DNA of 64,000 nt from Zygnema cylindricum (GCA_037447655.1 JBBHKE010001237.1:1-64000); one strand, 5' to 3'. Shown: positions 30,484 through 40,852, numbered from the stretch's first letter. Notes: generated by a model not told the origin, from the letters alone. Numbers and translations: made by a program.

Positions 30484-31748
30484 TGTCAAGCTTAAGTGCT
30501 TTTCAGGCACACTTCTATATTACCGAGGATTTCCGTACTCTTCCGACCCGTAATATTCTCAGATTTCAGAGATGCCCGCACAACCTGCTAGAAGGATTGA
30601 AGCATTTCCTCTACTAAACAAGACGCACTTTGTTTCGTGCCTAACGGAGGCTGGACGACAAAGTTCTACCGTCTGAAAGATCGCAGTTCCGTCACATAGT
30701 ACTAGCTTCCACCAGCCCTAGTGGAGGGTACATTGTGGATTGCCACGTAGACTCCCAGACTGTAATCTAGATTTTGCTGTTAGCTGTCTGTAGCAATTCA
30801 GGTGAGATTCAGCTGATCAGTGGTTAATTAATTACATTAAGTCAAAGCTTGGCACTTCCGTGTCTTTTTAGTACTTTGTCTTAAAAAATGTGGAAGAAAT
30901 AATACCTTCCGGCCGCGGATCTAGCCGTGGTCAGAGGTCCAATTTTTTGCCCCCAAGAGTAGTACACATTATTTTGTCTTATGTCAATTTGATTGCCGTT
31001 GCTAATCGCTCATTGGCTAATAGCGTAGGTTTGACTTTTGGACCTGATTTTGGACAAAACTTTGATGTATAAGGCGCATGGGGCCGAAGGAGACAGGTTG
31101 CTTTTCAGTACTGTCTCCTGTGAAAACCCTCAAAAATTCCAACAAACCTTCTTTTGGAGAATCTTTGTGTTGTTTGACTCTTTTGCCATCTCTGTTTTGG
31201 ATTTGTCCATTTTGGGAATCATAGTTCGGGCTGGTGGTTGGCACTACCGCCCCTTTGGGTGATTTTTGGATTTTTCGCTGCTTGAAACTGAGAAGACTCT
31301 AGTCGGTTCCGAGCTGCGGACACCGAGGGTTGAAGGAGTACCATACCTATTTACACTGCCATCAGGAGAGACTTCGCCTTTCTCCCATTGTCATCGTAAA
31401 TTACCAGGGTAGGTTAAGCTTGCTTCGCCATCTTTTAAATCTTCCATCTTATATTTTATTTCTGTGGTCAAGGTGATATTGTTAAATCTGAAACAGCCAT
31501 TCCTATTTATTTTTATATGTCCACGTGGTAGTGCATTTGTGTCTTCACTTTTAGTCTCTTTTGCTTTGGCGCGGACTTCCCGGGGTAAAACTTCAATTTC
31601 TAGGCACCGAAACAGTGGGTTTTGAGGGAACGAATGCTATAGACTTCTTGTGGAATAAGCACAGTACTGAAAAACCCACCCTGTCTCCTTCGGATTAGAG
31701 GGGATAGGAGCTTTTTGACTTTAGAAGCTCTCTTGGCGGAAGCGAGTA
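30484..31748 (+). other. Element L 5' LTR/leader region
   Basis: No coding sequence is seen. It should hold the 5' LTR and PBS. A possible PBS is TGGCGCGGACTTCCCGGGG at 31567-31585, which has the layout of a tRNA 3'-end complement (TGG, acceptor, T stem), but the preceding bases do not end CA. An inverted pair of about 12 bp (GAAGGAGACAGG near 31085, CCTGTCTCCTTC near 31680) may fold. Confidence 0.45.
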
Positions 31749-32096
31749 TTGTTTTCTTTCGTTAATTCCTCTTTCGAGACCTTCGTCATCATGGGGGGAG
31801 GTGAAGGTCAAGATAAGAATCTCTCTGGTGCCAGGCCGGAAGAACGGGCGAATCTAGAAGCGGTGGTATCAGAAGAAGAGTCACAGATTCCCGAAGAATC
31901 CGTCCCCTTCACCTCGCTTGCCAACATAGAGCGGTTTCTCCAGGGGATGATGCCTGAGCCTGTTAGGGTTGAAACTCCTCCAAAACCACCCGAACCACAA
32001 ACTTCGCCCCCATTTCCTCCTAGCCTCACTCCTGAACATTTTCCCTCCTTGGCAGAGTCCTCCAGAACCTTTGCCGAGGAAAGAAAGGAGTCTTGA
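31749..32096 (+). CDS. Element L leader ORF, unknown function
   Basis: 115 codons: MFSFVNSSFETFVIMGGGEG, then an acidic region with SEEESQIPEESVPFTSLANIERFLQGMMPEP and a proline-rich end (PPKPPEPQTSPPFPP). It may be the N-terminus of gag, continuing in another frame at 32384 after a frameshift. No family is recognised. The second Met (VIMGGG) at 31791 is an alternative start. Confidence 0.45.
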   Translation: MFSFVNSSFETFVIMGGGEGQDKNLSGARPEERANLEAVVSEEESQIPEESVPFTSLANIERFLQGMMPEPVRVETPPKPPEPQTSPPFPPSLTPEHFPSLAESSRTFAEERKES

Positions 32097-32383
32097 ACAC
32101 AGGCTCAAGAAAGAAACCGAGTGTTACCCCGGGTTAGGCCAAAGAGGTAAGCTCAGCGGGAGCCCCTTTTGGGTCCCCTTCCGGAGGTCGGGCTTCACAC
32201 AAGATCAAAGATTCCCAAGGCCGAAATTCAGATTGACCCTGCGGTTTTGACGGATCCTAGCCGCCCTGTTCGAAAGGAACTCCTTGCTCTTCATGATCTT
32301 CATGAACTGAAGGTTAAGCAGGAGTTGGTGCAAAAAGTGTCTTGGTCGGATCGACCTCGGGTGGTTAAACCAGTGAAGGGGTA

Positions 32384-34054
32384 GTGGAGATTCTAAGTAG
32401 CTCTTCAGAGAGTGGTTCCTCCCAGTCCTTGCGGGAACGGCCCAGGAGGGCTCCTCCTTCTCGCCCTCCTCCATCTTCTTCCCAAGACACTGCAGCAAGC
32501 CTACCGTCCCGTGGGCGCCCAGCTTCGAGGTCTCGTAGGAGAGCCGGTGGCTGCGATAGCGGGGTTCCAGAGCTGGGGAGGGGGAAGAAGTTTGACCACA
32601 GGGATAGCAAGGGTAGATTTGCACCTATTCCCAAGGAAGAACCTTCCCCAACGCGAGTGCCAGTCTCCACCGAGAGATATACCCCTCCGGCACCCCGGGT
32701 CCGCCCTGATGGAGGGTTCTGGCGACCCGAACCCACTGACCGAGAGGTTCCGGAAACCGAACCAGAAGAGTTGTCCGAGGGATTGTTTCGAGCCAGGCCT
32801 ACAGATCCAGAAATTCTAGGAGCAGGGATAGCTGATCTGACCGGAGTAGTGGAAAGGGCTAAGGAACTAGTGGAAATTTTAAAATCACAGGGCTCGGCTA
32901 CGGCGGGGACTGGACGCGTTACAGTAGATTGGGAAGCGTTAGAGGAAAAACGGAGAAAGTTGTGGGAGCAGGAATTGAATCTCATTCGGGAAGCTAGGCG
33001 GAGGTCCAGTGGGATCCTCTTTGGGCGGATCCCTCCAACACCAGTAGCGGAAACCTCGCCCGGAGCTCCACCCTAGGCTCCTTCTTCAGAGATTGGTCAA
33101 GAACCTCCTCTCCAACGGGAAGAGGGGGCAGACACAAGACCTAATATTGGGGGTTTGGGTGCAGATTTACCGTCTGAACTCGAAGCGGCTCCGCGGGAAG
33201 AGCCTACTTTTGTTTTGGTGGAGGTTTCTGAAGCTGTTGAGGCCTTAGTGGAGTTACGACCGGATGAAAGAATTCACATCCCCTTGAGACCGTCTACACC
33301 TCTTTCTCCTCCACCCAGACTGTCCCCTGATCCTCCTCCTTTCCCTCCTCATCCTCCTACTTCCCACTCCCAGGCTTCGGCAGCAGAACCCCGGGACAAT
33401 CCCATCTCCTCTCCATCTCCTTCCGTTTCTCTTACTGGAGCCGACCGTGGGTCCCCAGGTCCGCTGAATTTACCCTATAAGTACGACGTATACTCCCCTC
33501 CTCACCGGCGTTCCCCATCCTCTAGTTCTGGAACTCCTCCCCTTGAAACCTCCAGAAGAAGGCCTCGGAAACCGACCGCGTCCAGGAGACAGACACCTTC
33601 TCCCCAGAACCGGCCTTCATCTCGATCCTCTTCTCCATCCCTACCCCAATATCCACCAGCAAACCGACCTCGGCTTCACTTCCCTTCCACGAAAACAGTT
33701 CTCCGAGACGAGCGATACTCCAATGAATATAGAGGGGTTGATATAGGGGAGTGGGCCCCTTCTACTTCAATCGGACAGACTGGCCCACAGATATCCTCTG
33801 CACCAAGAGAATCATCAAGGAATACCCTTCCTCCTACCACATTTCTAGGCACACGTACTTCCTTTGTTGGAGGAGATTCCACACTTCACAGGGCCACACC
33901 TCCTACCGGAGGAGGAGTCGGATCCATTGCCGAGGACGAGGACCTAGGAGCCACTTCGCCAGCCCAGTTTGTCAGTCCCACCGGACCTTCGTTGTCTCAG
34001 TTCACACATCCAACAGAGGAGGAAAAGGAAATGAGGACATCCGAATCTTTATAG
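32384..34054 (+). pseudogene. Element L proline/serine-rich pre-gag region
   Basis: One frame of about 556 codons with a single internal TAG (33074-33076). The first part (230 codons) is Ser/Arg/Pro-rich and then helical and charged (IADLTGVVERAKELVEILKSQG, WEALEEKRRKLWEQELNLIREARRRSSG), a possible coiled coil. The second (299 codons) is low-complexity Pro/Ser/Arg (TPLSPPPRLSPDPPPFPPHPP). Long disordered gag N-termini occur in some large gypsy elements. No domain is recognised. Confidence 0.55.
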
Positions 34055-34352
34055 GAGATAGCTCTGGGATAACTTTCTCTGATTTCGAATTGTTGTGGAA
34101 ATCCTTCACCTAATCTGAAATTAACAAGTACAGGGGAGGAGCTATTCGTGACGACTTCGAAAAAAATCTCTTTCCCATGATGGTCAACTACCTCTCTGGA
34201 GGGACGTTGGCAGATTATAAGGAGCGTCAACCTCTCTTGATGGCTCCAAGCATCAAAATCTTAGATCCGGCCCTGGATGCAGAAGTTTTACGAGCGGAGG
34301 CAGATTTGGCTGCCGCAGCGGTGACCTCTGTAAAGCTACCTTCATCGGTGAT

Positions 34353-35222
34353 ATGAAGTTGCACGCCCAAGGGAGGGCCTATGTTAACCAGCTGCAAGCA
34401 ATTCAGGCAGCTCGGGCCGCAACTCATATGGTGGCAAATCCTACCCCTTGCACCACTCTTCTAAACATCTGGAGACTCCTCTACACCGAGAGGAACGAAT
34501 CAACCATCAAGGAATTCACGGAATTCCGGTGTTTGAAGAATGAGACGCCTCAGACACTCTTTAACCGCCTCTCTAGTCTTTGTCAGAAGACTAAACTGTC
34601 TACCATTGACCTTCCCGCAATGGCGACCAAGTATTTCATTGCTGTCCGTAATTCCTTCGGACCGACAGGGCAGACTGCCTTGGATAACTGGATCGCAGGA
34701 CAGGCCATCCAGGACATAAATCCCTCGGCCAAGGACATATCCCTGGTGGCCATGAAGTTATACGACCACTTCGTTCACAGTGAGGCGAGAGAAAAAGCCG
34801 TGACCGGCAAGGCAAGAGCGAATTTTGCAGGATTCGCCGGGGAAACTTCCTTAAGTGGGGAAGAACAAGCGGAACTCCAAGCTTTGCGGAAGCTTAAAGG
34901 GAAGCAAGTTGTGGACAGCGGGCCAAAACATGCAATGGGGGCCGACGATCGGGTGATTCTGTACAATTGCCTAAATTGTCAACAACCTGGATATGGATGG
35001 AAACGCTGCAGCAAGGAACTCAAACCGGAGCTAGCCCTCAAGTTGAAAGAATGGGAGGTAGAGCGTTTAGAAAGGATCCAGAAGCAGCATGAAGAAAGGC
35101 TCAAAGCAGGGGGGGGGGGAGAGAACACCGGTCACAAAGAACAATTACCGACCCACTCCCCGGAGCGAAACTTCGAAAATTTCCCAGTCCCAACTGCGGC
35201 AAATCAAACTGCCAAAGTTTGA
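34353..35222 (+). CDS. Element L gag capsid region
   Basis: 289 codons. Residues about 30-130 resemble the retrotransposon gag fold (LLNIWRLLYTERNESTIKEFTEFRCLKNETPQTLFNRLSSLCQKTKL, then ATKYFIAVRNSFGP). A first knuckle-like C-L-N-C-Q-Q-P-G-Y-G-W-K-R-C has Tyr where His is expected. A charged helix (LKEWEVERLERIQKQHEERLKAGGG) follows. The frame ends TGA at 35220, and a second, standard zinc knuckle (C-E-A-C-G-F-M-G-H-K-E-G-Q-C) lies in the next frame near 35278. A frameshift therefore separates the two knuckles. Confidence 0.75.
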   Translation: MKLHAQGRAYVNQLQAIQAARAATHMVANPTPCTTLLNIWRLLYTERNESTIKEFTEFRCLKNETPQTLFNRLSSLCQKTKLSTIDLPAMATKYFIAVRNSFGPTGQTALDNWIAGQAIQDINPSAKDISLVAMKLYDHFVHSEAREKAVTGKARANFAGFAGETSLSGEEQAELQALRKLKGKQVVDSGPKHAMGADDRVILYNCLNCQQPGYGWKRCSKELKPELALKLKEWEVERLERIQKQHEERLKAGGGGENTGHKEQLPTHSPERNFENFPVPTAANQTAKV

Positions 35223-35250
35223 CGATGCTCAGATCTCTAACGAGATTTGA

Positions 35251-36213
35251 AGCCAGTATACCACTGAGGGTCACAAATGCGAAGCATGTGGTTTTATGGG
35301 GCACAAAGAGGGACAATGTTTCCGGAAGAACAGAATACCTAAGGAAATGATGTAATTCGCTTTGTTCACGGGAGGAGGAGAGACTGCCGTTAACCCTCTT
35401 CCCCTACAACTCTTTTATCCTTGGGAGCGCCCAGTGCTGCCTACCCCAGTGACGCCAAAACCATTAACAACTGCTCCCGCAAGACTTACACCAGAGATAA
35501 TAATCCAACAGCAGAGTAAGCAGATGGCTGCCATGGCTGCAGAATTGGCTGCACTTCGCTTGGGGTCGACTTACCGGCCTGCTCCTCTTACGGCAGCGCA
35601 ATGACTCCAAAGACAAAAGCAAGAGTTACTACAAAAGCTAGCGGAGCTTGAGCTTCAAAGCACATCGGGTGTTAATGACAATGATTTGATGGGCTGGGAT
35701 TTGGAACCCCGAAATGCCCACCATGCAAACAGTTTCTTGCATGGAGCATGGAATGTTGGAGTGGGAGATGGTCGTAGACAACTCCGCTCCTCAACCTCGG
35801 ATCAAAGGAGAGACAAGCGGAAAATGGGCCAAAAGGACCACAACCGGAAGGCCACCGGGCCTTTGTCTTTGACGCCCAGGGCAATCATTCTGAACAGTGA
35901 CATAGGCCTTGGGATCAAGCCCACTCAACCCCCTCCTCTTCCTCCTCGACCTAAATTGCCTCCCGGTTTCGAAAATTACAAGAAAGAGAAACTGCAGCAG
36001 GAGACAAAATCACTGGAAGAGGACAACCAAAGCACACAGGATTGGTTTGAGCGGGTTATGGCCAAATGCCTGGACGAACATGCACCGTAAACTCCACCCG
36101 TACCTGATTCTGGTTCTGAAACTGATGGCAACGAAGAGATAGAACCGGATCAGGAACAGAATCCGCCGACATCCTCCCCTAGAGCTCCGCTCCATTCCTC
36201 CAAGCCTGTTGTT
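35251..36213 (+). pseudogene. Element L gag-protease linker with second zinc knuckle
   Basis: In one frame: the zinc knuckle near 35278, TAA (35353), an alanine-rich helix (QQQSKQMAAMAAELAALRLG), TGA (35602), NDLMGWDLEPRNAHHANSF, a proline-rich PPPLPPRPKLPPGFENYKKEKL, TAA (36088), then the protease frame. The three stops each differ from CAA or CGA by one C-to-T change. Confidence 0.6.
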
Positions 36214-36960
36214 ATGCTGGTCCGGCATTTGATGCCTTATGCCTTGACACATGTTAAGACCCTTGCTTCCTCCCATAATCTGCCCGAAGAGATCCTCATT
36301 CAAGCCCTGGGAGAAGAGATCCATTCTGGAAAAGACAAAGTCGACAGGGTGACACCACCCACGGTGGTATACTTGTCTTCAGATCCTAAGACCCTTATGG
36401 CAAATAGGGACTACAAAACTTTGTCCGTGGCACTCTTTCTAAACCGGACCGGGAATTTCAAACTGAACGGGTACGGCGGGTATCAGGACGATGTGGTTGA
36501 TACCGGAGCACTTCCCAACCTCATCACTACTTCTGCATTGCAGAAAATGCCGGAAGAACTCAGACCCCAGATCTGCCCGAGTAACATCTGCTTGAGCACA
36601 GTCAGCAGCGGCAATCAGCCAGCCCATGGGATCATCAAAGCCATGGACATTGAATTCTCAGATGATGCGGGACTGAAGGTGAAAATTGGACTTTTTTTCT
36701 TAGTGGTGGAAGGGAATCAGTTTGAAATTCTTTTGGGAATGGCAACTTGGACCCTCATGAATATGAGTTTGAGTGTTTGGAAGGAGCAATGTACAGTTCG
36801 GGACCCAGGAAATCTCGAAGGAACCCAAGTTGTGGTTCGTTTGGATTTATGGAACCGGGGAAAGACGAATGTTCTAGTGTCTGGCTGTTACCTCGTGTAT
36901 TCTACCACCTCTCCGGCCGAGCTGTTTGACAGTTCCACAGATATTGCCGGAGACATCTAG
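36214..36960 (+). pseudogene. Element L aspartic protease
   Basis: 248 codons. The active-site motif DDVVDTGALPNLIT holds D-T-G at residues 96-98. It is followed by LSTVSSGNQPAHGIIKAMDIEF and the ILLGMATW segment, which matches the I-I/L-G-M-D pattern of retropepsins. It would cut the polyprotein. The frame ends with TAG (36958-36960), and the same frame is open again at once into the methyltransferase, so the TAG is the only barrier between the two. The bases after the stop are CAATTC. Confidence 0.8.
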
Positions 36961-37008
36961 CAATTCCCAATTTCCAAGCGGTGGGAGAGAGAATACACAG
37001 ACACATTA

Positions 37009-38667
37009 TTGCAGGTGGCGAAACTCCGGCGGGGAGTGGATCAAACATTCTCGGCCTTACTCTTATCGAAAACAGATTCGACGATCCAGTCAGATGTTTT
37101 CAAAACCAAGACTGGAAGCGAGGACTTCAATCGACAAGTGGTGTCATTGACAGTCCCAGACTCCGGACTTCAGATTTTATCTTTATTTTCAGGAATCAGT
37201 TTTGATTTGGAGGCAGTTTTAAAGGCAGGGTATCGAGTGGAGTCATACACAGCAGTGGAAATTTCATCGGAAGCGCGAGCTGTCACTGAACACCGCCTAC
37301 ATCAATTGCACCGCTTATATCCTCAACATCTTCCAGTGTCTTCCATTTCCAAAGCTCACCGGAGTCTTCCCCAGAATGTGGATAATATAATGGCACCTCA
37401 TTTAGCTAGTCTGGGAAGAGTAGATGTGGTTGTGGCGGGATGGCCTTGTCAGGGATACTCCCTTGCAGGACAAGGAAGAGGGCATCAGGACCACCGAAGT
37501 GGAACATTCTATCAGATGATTACATCGATATCGTGGATTCAGCAGCTCCAAGACACACCAGTGGGGTACATTCTGGATAATGTCCACCCGGGGGATGATA
37601 AACGAAAGCAAGTTGCAGAAAGTTGGAATCAGGTAACCAGTACTCTGGGAGCTCCCTTGGTTTTTGACGCTCCTCAAATGGGGTCTCGAGCGCACAGACT
37701 CCGGGCATATTGGACCAATATGATCCCTCTTCCAGTCCTTCGGCAACTGTTAGACACACAAACCCACGACCCCCAGATTTTAGTGCAAGAGATACTTCGA
37801 AAAGGGAGAATGGCGACACCTGTAACAAAACCGGATCATACAACTTTCTTCCAATGCAATATCCCCGGATTCCCACGTCGAGCACTCCTCACGTTGGTAT
37901 CTTTTCCTCACAGTCACGCCTACCGGAAAGGAGCGGGTGGAATGATTTTTGACAGTAAGGAAAGACTTTGGACAACACCAACAATAACGGAACGAGAACA
38001 AGTAATGGGATTTCATCCGGAAACCACGGCAGCACCAGGTATTTCAGACCTACAGCGGTGCAGCCTCATAGGGCAAAGCATGGATTTAAATGCCATTACA
38101 TGGGTTGTGAAGCATGCTCTTGCCTATTCCAGTCTCCACGCTCCAGATTCACGCAGAAATTACCTTCAAGCTCCACAGTTATTGTCCATGCAAGCAACTT
38201 TGCAGCTTGAGGGGGGGAGAGAAAAGAGAAAAATTCTATACCCAAGAGTTCCTTCAGCGGGGGGGAACAGGAGCTCAGAAAGAGACAGCTTAGCGGAAGT
38301 TGTCAGCAGTAAAGTATTATCCGGAGGAATAGAGGCAGATCCACACGTTGGGCTAGAATTCGACATCAACCTTTGGGGAAGACCACCGGAAGCTTGGGCT
38401 GCGGTTGAGCCGGGAAAAACGGATTGGACTCTGGGGGAGCAGCTGGACCCTCAGCAGAAAGAACAGCTAACAGAACTCTTGGCTAGAAACACTCAAGTTT
38501 TCTCATGGTCCGAAACAGATGTCGGAATCTACAAAGGAACCCCCTTTCGGATAGATTTGATTGACGAAACCGCAACGGTTTGGCAGAAACAATATCCTCT
38601 CAGCTTCAAAGAGAAAGAGTTTATTACTGCAAAGGTTCAAACTTTCGTGGACGCAGGGTTGGTTTAG
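37009..38667 (+). CDS. Element L cytosine-5 DNA methyltransferase fused to RT N-terminus
   Basis: 552 codons open. C5-MTase motifs are in canonical order: I, LQILSLFSGISFDLEAV (54-70); IV, VVVAGWPCQGYSL with catalytic Cys147; VI, YILDNV (ENV in most enzymes, here Asp); VIII, APQMGSRAHRLRAYWTN; IX, ITEREQVMGFHPET; X, CSLIGQSMDLNAITWVVKHAL. The wording around VIII-X (AHRxRxxW, ERxxxGF) resembles DNMT3 more than DNMT1 or chromomethylases, and it is not circularly permuted like plant DRM. C5-MTases transfer methyl from AdoMet to cytosine. Residues about 440-552 are the N-terminal gypsy RT (TPFRIDLIDETATVWQKQYPLSFKEKEFI). TAG ends the frame at 38665; RT continues in frame after it. The ATG at 37009 is nominal; the natural product is probably a polyprotein. 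Confidence 0.88.
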   Translation: MQVAKLRRGVDQTFSALLLSKTDSTIQSDVFKTKTGSEDFNRQVVSLTVPDSGLQILSLFSGISFDLEAVLKAGYRVESYTAVEISSEARAVTEHRLHQLHRLYPQHLPVSSISKAHRSLPQNVDNIMAPHLASLGRVDVVVAGWPCQGYSLAGQGRGHQDHRSGTFYQMITSISWIQQLQDTPVGYILDNVHPGDDKRKQVAESWNQVTSTLGAPLVFDAPQMGSRAHRLRAYWTNMIPLPVLRQLLDTQTHDPQILVQEILRKGRMATPVTKPDHTTFFQCNIPGFPRRALLTLVSFPHSHAYRKGAGGMIFDSKERLWTTPTITEREQVMGFHPETTAAPGISDLQRCSLIGQSMDLNAITWVVKHALAYSSLHAPDSRRNYLQAPQLLSMQATLQLEGGREKRKILYPRVPSAGGNRSSERDSLAEVVSSKVLSGGIEADPHVGLEFDINLWGRPPEAWAAVEPGKTDWTLGEQLDPQQKEQLTELLARNTQVFSWSETDVGIYKGTPFRIDLIDETATVWQKQYPLSFKEKEFITAKVQTFVDAGLV

Positions 38668-39930
38668 GAAAGCACTGGACTCCATGGGTTTGCTTCCCCC
38701 ACAGTTCTCCCTCCCAAAAAGGATTCATCCGGGAAAACTGTGGACTTCCAAATGTGTGGGGACTACCGCATGTTGAACACGGCCACCATTCCTGACCGGT
38801 ACCCAATGCCAACTCCGGAAGAGATATTCGACTCTCTTGCTGGGGCCACTATTTTCTCCACATTGGACATGAAGAATGGTTTCCACCAGATTGCCATGGA
38901 ACCAAAACAACGGGAGAGAATGGCATTTGGGCCAAATCTAAACTTTATGAGTGGCTTTACATGCCTTTCGGACTGAAGAATGCACCAGCAAAGTTCCACC
39001 GGGCCATGGACAAAGCGCTCCGAGGAATCGATTGTGCCAGGTGCTACATCGACGATGTGATAATATTTTCCAAGACCTTTGAAGAACACTTGGAGCATAT
39101 CCGGATCGTTCTCCGGGCTCTTCAAGCAGCGGGCTTGAAATGTCACCCGGGCAAGGGTATTTTTGGAATGCAGAAAATCATTTACCTCGGACATGAGGTA
39201 ACTCCTAGGACATTGGGTCCCCATATGGTGAAGGTTGCAGCCCTCGACGCTCTTCCTCCCCCGCAGGACATTTCTGCCTTGCGCACCTTTCTCGGCCTGG
39301 CTAACTACTATCGCAGGTTTATTCTCGAGTTCAGTAGTCACGCCCAGCCCCTGAATAAGCTATTATGGAAAGATCAAGAATGGCAGTGGGCCGAGGAACA
39401 GCATATCGCTTTCCAGTTCTTGAAGGATGCCCTGAAGCAGCACCCAGTGCTCCGGATGCCTGATTACCAGAGGCCTTTCCTCCTTTACACTGATTGGAGC
39501 AGGTTTGGATTGGGAGCTGTTTTGGCTCAAGTTGACGACGCAGGTGCCAAATATGTGGTGGCTTACGCAAGCCGGAGCAATAACCGAGTTGAGGGAAACT
39601 ATAGCAGTTATCATGGGGAGCTTCTTGCCGCGGTTTGGGCCATCCAGCATTTCAAACCTTATTTGTACGGGGTCCATTTCACACTAATCACCGATCACCA
39701 ACCCTTGAAGTGGATCATGGAAAATAGTAAGTTGACCGGCAAACTCGCCAGATGGGTTCTTATCCTGCAAGAACATGATTTCAGCATTGTCCACCGGGCA
39801 GGGGAAATTCATGGGAATGCCGACGGACTGAGCCGAAACCCCGATCCTTCTACCCTGGATTCCACCGGGGCTCGGCACGACGAGGATCCGGAAACCAGTT
39901 TTGGACTCATTCGAGCATCCTCCGTCTTGA
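38668..39930 (+). pseudogene. Element L reverse transcriptase and RNase H
   Basis: Continues after the TAG at 38665: TVLPPKKDSSGKTVDFQMCGDYRMLN, PMPTPEEIFDSLAGATIFSTLDMKNGFHQI. A one-base frameshift lies near 38930, then MPFGLKNAPAKFHRAMD, the active site YIDDVIIFS and the primer-grip/thumb (GHEVTPRTLGP, FLGLANYYRRFI). RNase H follows: LLYTDWSRFGLGAVLAQ, YHGELLAAVWAIQHF, LITDHQPLKWIMENSKLTGKLARW and HGNADGLSR. The order is that of Ty3/gypsy. Catalytic residues are present, but the stop and the frameshift break the protein. Confidence 0.92.
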
Positions 39931-40461
39931 TTAGGCTTCTTCCATCTGGGGGGGAATTGTCAACTTTTGCAGTAGATGTTGAGGGGCAGGCACCCATGGG
40001 AGCCGGACGAAAAGACATTTGGAATGACTCCGAAGCTCTCCAATCTATTCAACCGGGATCCCCTCTTCCCCACTTGGCTGGAATTCAATTAGCGCCGGAG
40101 CGGAGATTATATGCCCCGACAGCGACGATTTGTGCCAGGGGACTTTGTGTATCGCATGCAACAAAAGAAGGACACGCTTCACATTTTTGCCGGGCGGGTG
40201 ATCTTGAAAGTGGTGGAAGTTTCAAATAAGGGAGTTCTGACTTTGGAGGGGAAATATGGGCGAAGAATTAAAGAAAATCAAATCAATGTGGCCCATTGTC
40301 ACCTCCGAGGATTAGAAGACGAACCGACTTTCCACTTGACTTACTTTACCGATCCTCTTTCCTGTTCATCATCCTGCAACTTGTCCTCCCAGCAGCAAGA
40401 CATCTTGGTCAGCCATCAGTGCGGGCAGTGCTCGCATCCAGCTTGTCTCCCCTTCTCATAG
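39931..40461 (+). pseudogene. Element L integrase remnant (core missing)
   Basis: After RNase H comes GRKDIWNDSEALQ, the usual lead into integrase. The zinc-binding HHCC and the D-D-E core are absent. In another frame from about 40105 is PRQRRFVPGDFVYRMQQKK, GRVILKVVEVSNKGVLTLEGKYGRRIKENQINVAHCHL, which has the pattern of the gypsy integrase C-terminal domain. Roughly 0.8 kb coding for the catalytic core must have been deleted near 40060-40100. Confidence 0.65.
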
Positions 40462-40848
40462 GAACCACGCCCTCCATCCCCTAGTCCATGGTTCTGCGGG
40501 AACTGTGAATTGGGTGGGTAACTATTTCTTTTTCTTAGCCACTGTTGACTAAGAGGGGGAGAAATTGGGGCACCAACCCGATTACCGAGAACCCTACCCC
40601 TTTCCCTGGCTTTATGGGGAAAGTAAGGGGGAGGGGAGATCTTTTCGCCTTCCTATGCACTCATCCCTATTCCCTATCCTTGTGCCTCTCCTATCTGTGC
40701 ATGCATTCCTGTTGGGAGGGATGGGGTCAGCAGTGGGCATTATCATTATTATGGGAAGCATTCGCATTGGTGGGTTCTTTGCAGGACGCCGAGACCGGCC
40801 ATTCCAAGCAGTGGGCCCTTCCCTTGTGTTTCTCTGGCACGCTCGACA
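40462..40848 (+). other. Element L 3' end, purine tract and probable short LTR
   Basis: No gene. AAGAGGGGGAGAAATTGGGG (from 40551) looks like a polypurine tract, placing a 3' LTR of about 285 bp up to GCTCGACA at 40848. This segment has no evident match at the 5' end of L. Confidence 0.5.
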
Positions 40849-40852
40849 GGTA

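Larger units (their letters stand above)
30484..40848 (+). mobile_element. Ty3/gypsy element L carrying a DNA methyltransferase
   Basis: About 10.4 kb, inserted in the LTR of J: the LTR stops at GGTA (30480-30483) and resumes with GGTA (40849-40852). Element ends read TGTCAAGC and GCTCGACA, so TGTC and GACA are inverted. Order: long leader, proline-rich frames, gag with zinc knuckles, aspartic protease, cytosine-5 methyltransferase, RT, RNase H, and an integrase C-terminal piece. RT before integrase makes it Ty3/gypsy. A polypurine tract (AAGAGGGGGAGAA) lies at about 40551. No direct LTR repeat between the two ends was found by eye, which is unexplained. The coding region has several stops and frameshifts, so it is not autonomous now. 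Confidence 0.88.

Noticed and set aside
33155-34054. A separate proline-rich host protein
   Set aside because: It is in the same frame as the preceding 230 codons with one TAG between, and lies inside element L between leader and gag, so it is treated as element sequence.
37009-38667. A host DNA methyltransferase gene
   Set aside because: It continues directly into gypsy RT and follows the protease in the same frame, with no intron or separate promoter seen.
30484-40848. An endogenous virus with an envelope gene
   Set aside because: No envelope-like frame, signal peptide or membrane segment is seen after the integrase remnant.
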